From positions 62,001-126,000 of the forward strand of contig NC_006044.2 of the NCBI RefSeq assembly GCF_000006445.2: 64,000 nucleotides of DNA, read 5' to 3'. This DNA comes from Debaryomyces hansenii CBS767. Taxonomy: Eukaryota; Ascomycota; Pichiomycetes; Serinales; Debaryomycetaceae. The notes beneath the pieces were generated by a model. That model did no database searches. It was given only the letters and a program-made list of their open reading frames with translations, and was not told the DNA's origin. The translations under genes and the position numbers were made by a program. Of the stretch, positions 26,631 to 34,930 are shown piece by piece. Every line of letters begins with the position of its first letter. Within the stretch, counting starts at the first letter, position 1.

Positions 26631-27178
26631 TTCGATTTATAAAGAATGTATAGTAGTTGGCTTCTTAAAGAGTGAATGGATTAAACCTTAAAGCTTTTTT
26701 AAAGAATGGATAGTTTAGCGAAAGTATATTAGGATAATAGAAAGATCAATCGAATCAACCGAAATCTACTGTCCTTTTATAGAGATTGACGACAATAACC
26801 AGCACCTACCAGCACCACCATTTGCCCTACAAGCCATCCCTCAAATCGTCCATATTCAGCTTCGATCCAGCTTTGCTGGATCGGAGCTGATCTTGCTCGT
26901 CGAGAAATTCCTCTTTTCAGATCAATGCAAGCATACTCGACATTTTGTGAACTTTGATCCAGCAGTTTCTATTAGCCAGCCATCCGAATCTTTTTGCAGT
27001 AATTGAAATTTGACGTAAACTGTAAACTGTAAATTTCTCAATTTCTATTTTAAACGTGATGTTATCGGAATTAGCGCGTTGATCACTATATTGATCACCC
27101 TAGTGATTTTTGACTGTCAGATCAAACCCTTTTTTAATGGAAATTCAGGCATAAAAGTCTCGTCAGTTTACATACTAC
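26631..27178. other. Divergent promoter region PRY-like / IML2
   Basis: 548 bp without a gene. It contains a perfect 9-bp hairpin at 26863-26883, another GATCCAGCA at 26955 and a GATCAC-rich segment at 27078-27100. Nothing more specific is recognised. Confidence 0.5.
26863..26883. repeat. Perfect inverted repeat
   Basis: Arms CGATCCAGC and GCTGGATCG around a TTT loop. In the divergent region, about 233 bp from the PRY-like start and 296 bp from the IML2 start. It could be a dimeric regulator site or a chance hairpin. Confidence 0.8.
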
Positions 27179-29839
27179 ATGTTCAAGGGATTAAGGAAAA
27201 AGGCACTGGCTTTGCTGTTGTATTCACAGCCTACAAGGGCAGGCGGAATGGCTAATGATCCGTCTTCTTATGATAAGATTCTTAAGCAGGTTCATGACTT
27301 CGAGACGGCTTTCAAGGCGATGGATTATTTATTAGACGATAGGACGCAAGATGGAATAGATCTCTTACAGGAGCAACAGAAAAGACATGTGAAAACGGAA
27401 TCACAACAGCCTGCGGCTATTTTTCCATTGGCGCTAGGGGTAATGGAGTTCATCGAGGCAACATTAGGGTTTGAGCCGGAGGTGATGGAGCGGGCGCATC
27501 AGACGTTATCGGAGGCAGAGGCGGCATCGATGAATAATGTGAAATACAATGTTCGATACCTGCTAGGGACGTCGCATATATATCCACCGGGGACTGAGTT
27601 CCAAGTGACGAATGCGGAACTGACGTTGTTGAATGCGTTGCTTATGTTGTTGCAGGAGAGCAATGGGGTGGTGGAGAGTGCCAAGGCATTGTTTAAGTTG
27701 CGGAAAGCGTACCAGACGTTGGATTCGATCTACAAAAAGATCAAGGAACTGGAGCCTGTCTTCAACAAGAACTTGGCCAAGTTGAAAAAGGAGGCGTCGT
27801 TACAGCACGAGGGTAATTCTGCCAATGTGAGCACCGTCGACTTGCCAGGGTATCTGAACCAGTCGCTGAGGGGTGGCTCAAGCGCTTCATTGCCACAAGA
27901 CGTCAAACTATTGAAAAATTTGGAAACCGTGTACCAAATGAGAAAGTCTCGTATTGAAGGTACGAGTTTGAATGATCCTTCTCAGGCGCTTAATGTTAAC
28001 ATGTATGCTGCCACGTCGTCGGGGGAGCTGTCGGTATCTGTTGCATCGGCTGTTAATAGCGATTCAGGAGGAAGACCCGAGTCTCCTAGAGCAACAACTT
28101 TGTCGCAAAATGCAAAATTCAGAAATCCAATCCCGTCGTCTGCGGATGATGAATTTGATGATGAAGACGACGAATTTTCTGACGCTTCGGATACCTTCCA
28201 CAGTTTTGGAAATCTTTCCATTCCACACCTGATGCATAAATCATCGTCCTTGGCCAATTCACAGGTTTTGGACAATGCTGAATCCTTTGTATCTGGAGCC
28301 AATTCGTCGTCTATTTCATTAAGGAACTCTGACCAAGAGGATAATCATATGCATGTTTCTACTGTTGATGAGTATATACATTCAGGGGTTCAGCTTTGTT
28401 TTGGTATACTTCAAGTTGTTCTTTCTTTAATTCCGCCTACTATTGGTAAGGTCTTATCAATTGTTGGTTTTAGAGGTGACCGTGAAACAGGGTTAAAAAT
28501 GCTCTGGAGAACAGCAATCACGAGTAGAAATATACACGGAGAATTAGCTCTATTATGCTTATTGGTCTTTTATGATGGTCCTATTCAATTTATAGACGAT
28601 GGTTATCAGTTACCAGGACAAGAGGATGCCAACGTTTCTGAAGTCATCTCGATTGATAAAAAGTCGAATATTTCTGACAAAGAACTCGAAATAATATTGA
28701 AAAACCCTGCCTTGTATACGCCTCAGCTTTTAACTAAGGTCAGAGGTTATTTCCCTCATAATGCCTTATGGTTATTACAAGAAGGTAGGATGCTAGCTGC
28801 CCAAGGCCAGCTAGTAAAAGCTGCTACTCTCATGCAATCATTCACAGACAATCCAGAGACGAAAATAAACATGCAGCAAGTTGAAGCCTTGCTTATATTT
28901 GATAGAGCAATGTTATATGCTTTTAAACATGATTATGACGAAGCAGCAAGAGATTTTATATATTTGCTTGATATTAATTCTTGGTCCAAGAGTATCTATT
29001 TATTTTTTGCTGGAAGTTGTTATTTGGAAAAATGGAGGATGATTAAATTAGGGATGATTGAAGTAGAAGATAGAGAGAAGTCATTAAAATACTATGGGGA
29101 TCAAGCAGAACTTTACCTTAAGAAGGCTCCAACATATGTCCCTGGTCATGGAATTAATGCTTCTAATAAAAAAGGGGGAATTGGTGGTGGTAATAAGCAA
29201 ATGCCATTTGACAAGTTCTTGTTGAGAAAGCTTCAACATATTGAAAACTGTCAAAAGAAACATCCCAAATTGTCGTTTTTGAATTGTTTTGGTACATCTC
29301 CAATACACGAACTCATATATTTCTGGAATGGTTATAATAGAATGAATGAAACTGAGCTTAAATTGACATTGACATTACTAGGATACTCCGGTGCAGTGAA
29401 TTCAGATTATTCGGCTAACAATAATGAACAAAATTTTGCAAAATTCGAAGAGAATGAAGATGAAGCCATGATAAGATATTTGTTCCAAAGTATTACTCTT
29501 CGACTGTTGAATAGGCTTTCAGAAGGTGTTTCCTTATTAGATTCACATGTGATATCTAAATTCGTTACCCAGGACTCACCAAATATGCCATTTAAATTTA
29601 TAAAGATGACTTACAGTCCTTACCTATATCCTACAGCCCTTTATGAGCGTTCGATGTTTGTTTGGTTACTAAGGACATCTAAGAAGTCTGCAAATCTTAG
29701 AGAGGCAATTGAAGAATCAAAATCCTGGTTGAAAAAGTCAGAAATGGTTGGAGATGGTGATTATGAGTTAAGTAATAGAACTGGAATGAAAATTAAGGCA
29801 GCTGGTGATAGATTGGACCAATTCAAAACGCAAATATAA
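27179..29839 (+). CDS. IML2: Iml2-family protein (inclusion body clearance)
   Basis: This 886-residue protein follows Iml2/YKR018C: N-terminal FETAFKAMDYLLDDRTQDGI, IYPPGTEF, then a disordered acidic part (~300-350), HSGVQLCFGILQVVLSLIPP, LSIVGFRGDRETGL, ALWLLQEGRMLAAQGQ, and the C-terminal ELSNRTGMKIKAAGDRLDQF. The family (DUF3808, TPR-like helices) helps clear cytosolic protein inclusions together with lipid droplets. The start ATG 27179 is probable; Met24 at 27248 is an alternative. Base composition is split: 30 of 60 bases are G/C at 27421-27480 but only 15 of 60 at 28921-28980. Most in-frame CTG codons are in the GC-rich first third. Confidence 0.93.
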   Translation: MFKGLRKKALALLLYSQPTRAGGMANDPSSYDKILKQVHDFETAFKAMDYLLDDRTQDGIDLLQEQQKRHVKTESQQPAAIFPLALGVMEFIEATLGFEPEVMERAHQTLSEAEAASMNNVKYNVRYLLGTSHIYPPGTEFQVTNAELTLLNALLMLLQESNGVVESAKALFKLRKAYQTLDSIYKKIKELEPVFNKNLAKLKKEASLQHEGNSANVSTVDLPGYLNQSLRGGSSASLPQDVKLLKNLETVYQMRKSRIEGTSLNDPSQALNVNMYAATSSGELSVSVASAVNSDSGGRPESPRATTLSQNAKFRNPIPSSADDEFDDEDDEFSDASDTFHSFGNLSIPHLMHKSSSLANSQVLDNAESFVSGANSSSISLRNSDQEDNHMHVSTVDEYIHSGVQLCFGILQVVLSLIPPTIGKVLSIVGFRGDRETGLKMLWRTAITSRNIHGELALLCLLVFYDGPIQFIDDGYQLPGQEDANVSEVISIDKKSNISDKELEIILKNPALYTPQLLTKVRGYFPHNALWLLQEGRMLAAQGQLVKAATLMQSFTDNPETKINMQQVEALLIFDRAMLYAFKHDYDEAARDFIYLLDINSWSKSIYLFFAGSCYLEKWRMIKLGMIEVEDREKSLKYYGDQAELYLKKAPTYVPGHGINASNKKGGIGGGNKQMPFDKFLLRKLQHIENCQKKHPKLSFLNCFGTSPIHELIYFWNGYNRMNETELKLTLTLLGYSGAVNSDYSANNNEQNFAKFEENEDEAMIRYLFQSITLRLLNRLSEGVSLLDSHVISKFVTQDSPNMPFKFIKMTYSPYLYPTALYERSMFVWLLRTSKKSANLREAIEESKSWLKKSEMVGDGDYELSNRTGMKIKAAGDRLDQFKTQI

Positions 29840-29964
29840 TTCAGATGGTTATATATTCTATATATGCTGATGTGATTGACATAATCACTTATAGTTATTA
29901 GTTCATGCTTGATGAACACTTTGTATACCTATTTAGGAGTAGATATATATCTGACATTGATCGG

Positions 29965-30915
29965 TTAATTAAAATATGTATCAACCATTGTGTAGGCAAC
30001 ATTAAATCCAAAGCAGACAGCTAAAAGCCAACCAAGTGCAAGTAGGGGTATGATTCCAGCAAGAATGATCATCTGTAATAATTTAGCTGGATTATTCATA
30101 GCTCCACCTTTAGTGGCGGATGAATTGCTGTTATTAATGAATGGCAAAGAATTAAACCCATAAAAAGTTATCACAAAATAATATCCAATAGCCCCGAAAT
30201 ATAATGAGTTACCCAATAACAAGGCGAAAATCGACTTCTTTATTCTGATTAATGGTAGCAAAATAAATTGTAAAACGTACAACACACACCAGATAATTAG
30301 GAATGAATTGCAATGAGTATCGAAACAAAATCCCCATTCAATATAGTTCACACTATATTTTCCGACTCCTCCGATATTACCATATGTATTATTGAATAAT
30401 TTATTAGTGACGAACCACGAAATGGTCGCAATGACAATACCGCTTAGATAGAAGTCGATGATCACCATATATACTATCAATTTACCAATATCCCATATGC
30501 GAGGACTATAAGCCATACCCCATGCAATTGCACTTATAGAAAGAAATGCCGTTAATAATATCAAAAATGAGGGATCATCTCTTGAGTATGTCGATTTCGT
30601 ATTCGACAGAGGTTTATAATAGTAGTGTGATCTGTACATCTTTTTAGGATTAATTATTAGGTGAAATATTTCCCAGATTGCAGTTTCAAAGTCAAGCGTA
30701 GTAGGCTTGAATAATCGCTTGAACATTTTTCTCAAGTTTTGTACGTTACCTCCCGTGTAATCATGATTGGTATTGTTCGTGAATGTAGAAGAAGATGTGG
30801 ATATAAACGATCCTCCTGTGACTGATCCTTGAGGAAACCGCAGAGACGTGGAGGGGATTGATGTCTGTGGAAATAAATCTTGCGTAGTATACGGTAAATT
30901 GAATCGTTTACTCAT
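29965..30915 (-). CDS. GMH1: UNC-50 family Golgi membrane protein
   Basis: A 316-residue protein with the UNC-50 signature KKMYRSHYYYK followed by RDDPSFLILL, and six predicted membrane segments (FLSISAIAWGMAY, IVYMVIIDFYLSGIVIATI, SFLIIWCVLYVLQFILLPLI, IFALLLGNSLYFGAIGYYFV and the C-terminal pair). Gmh1 is a Golgi protein that interacts with the Arf exchange factors Gea1/Gea2. The N-terminal ~85 residues are polar and serine-rich. The start is ATG 30915; a longer frame begins at TTG 30966. A CACGTG box lies 87 bp upstream. In S. cerevisiae GMH1 is next to SET3, which also lies in this window. Confidence 0.94.
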   Translation of the reverse strand: MSKRFNLPYTTQDLFPQTSIPSTSLRFPQGSVTGGSFISTSSSTFTNNTNHDYTGGNVQNLRKMFKRLFKPTTLDFETAIWEIFHLIINPKKMYRSHYYYKPLSNTKSTYSRDDPSFLILLTAFLSISAIAWGMAYSPRIWDIGKLIVYMVIIDFYLSGIVIATISWFVTNKLFNNTYGNIGGVGKYSVNYIEWGFCFDTHCNSFLIIWCVLYVLQFILLPLIRIKKSIFALLLGNSLYFGAIGYYFVITFYGFNSLPFINNSNSSATKGGAMNNPAKLLQMIILAGIIPLLALGWLLAVCFGFNVAYTMVDTYFN

Positions 30916-31001
30916 ATTTTCGTTAGCCTTTAATGATAGTATCTGACTATATAAAACGTAGATCAAATACGACTGGACTTAAACTTGATTCCTTTTGAAA
31001 T

Positions 31002-31007
31002 CACGTG
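31002..31007. promoter_or_regulatory. CACGTG box upstream of GMH1
   Basis: Palindromic E-box within TCACGTG, the Cbf1 site form, 87 bp upstream of the GMH1 ATG and downstream of the minus-strand gene at 31076. Confidence 0.4.
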
Positions 31008-31075
31008 CCATAAATTATCATACATTGATTACATTACACCTGATCTACAGATATAGATAAGTAGCAAAATTAGTA

Positions 31076-32797
31076 CTAAGCATAACGCTTAAACCGTACG
31101 TTCCTTGCCATCTGAGAGAGGTCTATAGATTTGGTAGCAGTATGGTTGTTGTCAGGATTGTTTTGATAAATATCATAATCTTCACTTTTCAAGTCTATGC
31201 TCATTTTCCTAGGAGGTTCTAAGTCAGGAGGAGAAACGGAATCAAGCGTAGGAAACATGCGATCTACTTCGTTCTTCCATAGATTGGAAACATACTCGTT
31301 CTTATTCTCTGAATCTACCCTCTCGAAGTAATTGTTTGTTGTATTATCCGTTGTATATCCATCCAAATTATCAGTGTTATGTTCTTTTTCATGGTTATCT
31401 TGCATTGTGAAATATCTTGATCTATCAACAAATCCCAAAACTCCTGCTTTTGATTTCATTTGAAATTTGGATGGGACTTTCTCATTAGGTAGGTAATATG
31501 TTTCCGCTGAGGCACCAGATAAAGAGCTGGAAAATCGTAATTTGATCTGAGTATACTCAGACATTATTGCCTCGTGTTGAATTTTCATCCCATGATCATA
31601 TGATGTATTTCCTGGAACTAGTGAGGGCCATTTTGAAGATAGATCTGTATTTGATGTAGAGTTGGAGGAGTCTTCCTCCTCAGAATACAAATCTTTATAA
31701 TCTAAGATTTTTTGCAAGGTTCTACTAGTATTTTTCTGACCAGGGTCTCCAATAGGTGCAGGGATATCATTATTGTATTTTTTCACGAAGTTATTTTGAA
31801 AGTCGTTAATTTCTTGTAAAGTCTCCTTGAAGTTAATTTTATTTGCAGCAGTGCGATGGATATCATTTATATTATCAGGCATATTTGACCATTTGTCTGT
31901 ATTCTGTTTAGCATTCATTTTCTGTGAGATTTCGGGTTCACATTCTTCATCTAATTCAGAATCTTCATCATCCAGTTCGCTCTCATATTTTACACTTACT
32001 GTCCTTATTGCATCCAGATCATTTCCTTTCGGGGATTTTTTATCCTCAGACCGTTCATTTCCTTTCAAAGTATAACAAGACGAGACTCGTGATAGGGAAT
32101 ACAAATTATTAGACTCACCGTTAAAAAGCTGACTCATTCTATTAAATATTTTATTAGCAGCAGAGGCTATTACTGATGAAGGTGTTGTCGCAGTGGTTTT
32201 ATACGAAAGATCAGAATGTACATTATTTATAATTGCACTTTCATTGCTTTGCAAACCACGAAATGAATTATCAGGATTACCATAATTATAAAACCTCTCC
32301 TTCCCATTAGGCTCCTCTATTTTCTTGCTTAAAGTTTCTGACGGCGAACTATTCTCTATGCTATTATGCACCAATTCTTCGTTTCCGTATTTCAGATTTG
32401 AAAGCTGACTTTGAATTGGCCTTCGTTTCCGAGAAGATTTAATTCGTTTAATCCGGGGGCATATCTTATGATTTTCGTCGGAATGCTGGTAAAAACGTTG
32501 ATCTGGAGACAATCCTATATCAGACGAAATCGACGATAATTTTTCTCGACTCAAATTGATGCCGTCATTATTCACATGTGCTTGCGTTACATTATCATCA
32601 TTAATTAAATTAGTTGGTTTATTGCTATGAAGTACCGCCTGCACTGTTTTTGGTATCCTTCTCATTCTACTCTTCTCCCTATCTCCATCAAGCGTATTAT
32701 GTGTTGAATTGGATCTCGTCCCCAATAGATTTCCGTAGCCTTCCAATGACCTATTTCTATTTCGACCAGGCACATCCTGGTCTTTAATCATACTCAT
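31076..32797 (-). CDS. Unrecognised polar, disordered protein
   Basis: A 573-residue protein I do not recognise. It starts at ATG 32797 (a second Met two codons later) and contains no membrane segments or known enzyme motifs. It is rich in Ser, Asn, Asp and Glu. A basic patch lies near residues 113-125 (PRIKRIKSSRKRRP), like a nuclear localisation signal. An acidic run lies near 275-295 (SELDDEDSELDEE), followed by short helical islands (FKETLQEINDFQNNFVKKYN; LQKILDYKDLYSEEED; LWKNEVDRMFP). Islands in disorder suggest an adaptor or regulatory subunit. It lies between GMH1 and HEL1 on the same strand. Confidence 0.85.
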   Translation of the reverse strand: MSMIKDQDVPGRNRNRSLEGYGNLLGTRSNSTHNTLDGDREKSRMRRIPKTVQAVLHSNKPTNLINDDNVTQAHVNNDGINLSREKLSSISSDIGLSPDQRFYQHSDENHKICPRIKRIKSSRKRRPIQSQLSNLKYGNEELVHNSIENSSPSETLSKKIEEPNGKERFYNYGNPDNSFRGLQSNESAIINNVHSDLSYKTTATTPSSVIASAANKIFNRMSQLFNGESNNLYSLSRVSSCYTLKGNERSEDKKSPKGNDLDAIRTVSVKYESELDDEDSELDEECEPEISQKMNAKQNTDKWSNMPDNINDIHRTAANKINFKETLQEINDFQNNFVKKYNNDIPAPIGDPGQKNTSRTLQKILDYKDLYSEEEDSSNSTSNTDLSSKWPSLVPGNTSYDHGMKIQHEAIMSEYTQIKLRFSSSLSGASAETYYLPNEKVPSKFQMKSKAGVLGFVDRSRYFTMQDNHEKEHNTDNLDGYTTDNTTNNYFERVDSENKNEYVSNLWKNEVDRMFPTLDSVSPPDLEPPRKMSIDLKSEDYDIYQNNPDNNHTATKSIDLSQMARNVRFKRYA

Positions 32798-33103
32798 ATT
32801 GATATATATGACTCACACTTGTTTATTGATTCCTTATTATTATACGTTTGTTTTTTGCAAATGAAATACTAGCCGAACAATATTATTGTTGAATTAAATT
32901 AATTTAAGTAACGAACACTTTAAAGATATATCTCGTTCAATAAAATATACGTGTGAATACTTTGTTATATATTATTCTATCATGAATCTATTTACAAATA
33001 GGTAATTAAAATGGCCAGGTGAAATTCTATTAGCATAATCCTTAATTTGATTTGTTACCAGACATCCTTATCACCACGTGATATAAGTCTTTTTTGTTGA
33101 TAA
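32798..33103. other. Intergenic region between HEL1 and the unknown gene
   Basis: 306 bp, strongly AT-rich; includes the HEL1 3' end and the upstream region of the unknown gene. A CACGTG box sits at 33075-33080. No gene seen. Confidence 0.5.
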
Positions 33104-34795
33104 CTATGCTACCTCAAAGACAAGATGGCCTTGGTTGAGTCCACTATAGGCACATTCGATTAGTAATTTCTGTCTTTTGGTTACTAAATTACTCAAGTTG
33201 ACAATTTCCTGTTTATGCTTCATTATTATCATACTACTTTGTGTCTTGTGTTTCTTGCTATTGACTTCTTCGAAAATTAAAGATAAATCTTCAACAGTTT
33301 TATTCAAGTAATCTTGCATCTGTTCGAATATTTCAGAAAAGTTTGTCTTTGAAAGGTAGAATGCAAAGCAATAAGTCCATTTAAGGGTCTTACGGCCATT
33401 GGTCAAGGCTCTGATTGCATCGTGCAAAAACTGAACATCAATCCATGAGAGGTTCTGTTGGGATTTATTCTTCTTTTTCAGTTCTTCTTCCATATATAAT
33501 TTCATTTTATTGTCCACCTTGTCAATAATCTTCTTGTCACCTTGCATTGAAGATTCATGAACCGAAAAACGCTTATAGAAATGTAAATATCTCTGTAGTG
33601 ATAGCCTTTTCAGTTGTTGTAATTTTTTGACAGCATCAGTTTCCTCTGGGTCAAACCTGTTGCATTTGTAGTACGATGCTCCATGCTCTTTCCATGAAAC
33701 CAAACAAATCCAACAAAATTCGTATCTACATTTAGAACATGTCATATGGTTGCAGCCACCGTTTTTCTCTATCAGCGAACCACATTTAGGGCATCCTTGC
33801 GTATTAGCTTGAATCCAGTTTGCTGTTTCGGAATCGTCCTGACATTTCTTAACCCACAATTTCACAATCCAACATGGGCATGGCAAATGGTTCTCGTATT
33901 GGCAATCGTAGCAAAACTCATGACTTTCTGGACAGGTTACTATGGGAACGTTTAGTATATCCACATCTTCGCCATTACCTATTTCTGTTTTAGGAACCTT
34001 TCTGGAAACTAACTCTGTAAGATTTGTGCAATCAGGAGCAGGACACCATTTCCACTTCAGTTTATGACTTTCAATATAAACCTTTGCCGCCGCCGCGAGT
34101 AAATGATTTTTAGTCATCTCAAGCGTGAAGTCCTTTAAATCATGCTTCCCATTTCTACTCTGGAGTAGCATTTCTAAATCAGCATGAGGGATAGACAAGT
34201 TGCATTCCACATCGATGCAACGTATTATTCTCCCATTATGAATGTTTTCTCTTGCATATTCGTAGTAGCAATTCAAACAGAACTTATGGTCACAGCTTAA
34301 TGAGTAGACTTCTGTTATTTCATAGTTTTCACAACATACTGAACAATTAAAGTTCTTCGCCTTTGCCACATTATTGTCCTTCTCGCTTGGTTCCGTCAAC
34401 CCACAAGAATCTCGAAGTTTCGGCCAGTCATCGTAGAATGCATTTATTACATCTTCTGGTTGCCAGTTCTTGAAATGAAGCATTATGAGTATGTTATCGA
34501 AATCACATTGGGGTAGCTGCATATTTTTCAACGTAATAGCTTTATCTAATAAAAACTCTTGAATATAGCTGGTCAATTTCCACGGCTCATACGATACTCT
34601 ATTCCGTTTAATAGGATGGAAATTAGTGCTGCTAATATTATTAAACAACTGAATCGATTCGAAGTCATTATCATTATCGTTATGTATTTCTTCCTCTTCA
34701 GAATCTAGGTCCTCTTCAAATGAAAAATCGGATTCGGATCCATCTGCAATCTCATCTTCGTATTCAAAACTTAAGTTCTCTTCACTTTCCGACAT
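33104..34795 (-). CDS. HEL1: RING-between-RING E3 ubiquitin ligase (Ariadne type)
   Basis: A 563-residue RBR ligase. An acidic N-terminus is followed by a UBA-like segment (about 75-130) and RING1 from Cys151 to ~198 (CSVCCENY, SCDHKFCLNCY). The IBR spans Cys251-308 (KWCPAPDCTNL, CPESHEFCYDCQ). RING2 spans Cys335-378 (GCPKCGSLIEKNGGCNHMTC), where Cys348 of GGCNHM is the expected catalytic thioester cysteine. A helical Ariadne domain closes the protein. S. cerevisiae Hel1 is of this type, ubiquitinates histones, and is linked to mRNA and ribosome quality. HEL1 lies beside an IML2 paralogue in S. cerevisiae, and IML2 lies ~4 kb away here, which supports orthology. Confidence 0.93.
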   Translation of the reverse strand: MSESEENLSFEYEDEIADGSESDFSFEEDLDSEEEEIHNDNDNDFESIQLFNNISSTNFHPIKRNRVSYEPWKLTSYIQEFLLDKAITLKNMQLPQCDFDNILIMLHFKNWQPEDVINAFYDDWPKLRDSCGLTEPSEKDNNVAKAKNFNCSVCCENYEITEVYSLSCDHKFCLNCYYEYARENIHNGRIIRCIDVECNLSIPHADLEMLLQSRNGKHDLKDFTLEMTKNHLLAAAAKVYIESHKLKWKWCPAPDCTNLTELVSRKVPKTEIGNGEDVDILNVPIVTCPESHEFCYDCQYENHLPCPCWIVKLWVKKCQDDSETANWIQANTQGCPKCGSLIEKNGGCNHMTCSKCRYEFCWICLVSWKEHGASYYKCNRFDPEETDAVKKLQQLKRLSLQRYLHFYKRFSVHESSMQGDKKIIDKVDNKMKLYMEEELKKKNKSQQNLSWIDVQFLHDAIRALTNGRKTLKWTYCFAFYLSKTNFSEIFEQMQDYLNKTVEDLSLIFEEVNSKKHKTQSSMIIMKHKQEIVNLSNLVTKRQKLLIECAYSGLNQGHLVFEVA

Positions 34796-34930
34796 TAGAT
34801 AAGGAAAACAAGATCGGTGTTAATTTTATAAAGGTTACGATTTGAATACTAAGGTTTTATATTAATATATATATTCTATGCCTATCATATAATTTATAAT
34901 ACTGTGCGCGTGAATTTTACTTGATGATGA

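Noticed and set aside
31854..31920. Possible RNA gene or structured element inside the unknown gene
   Set aside because: No convincing pairing or box motifs; the sequence is explained by the minus-strand coding frame.
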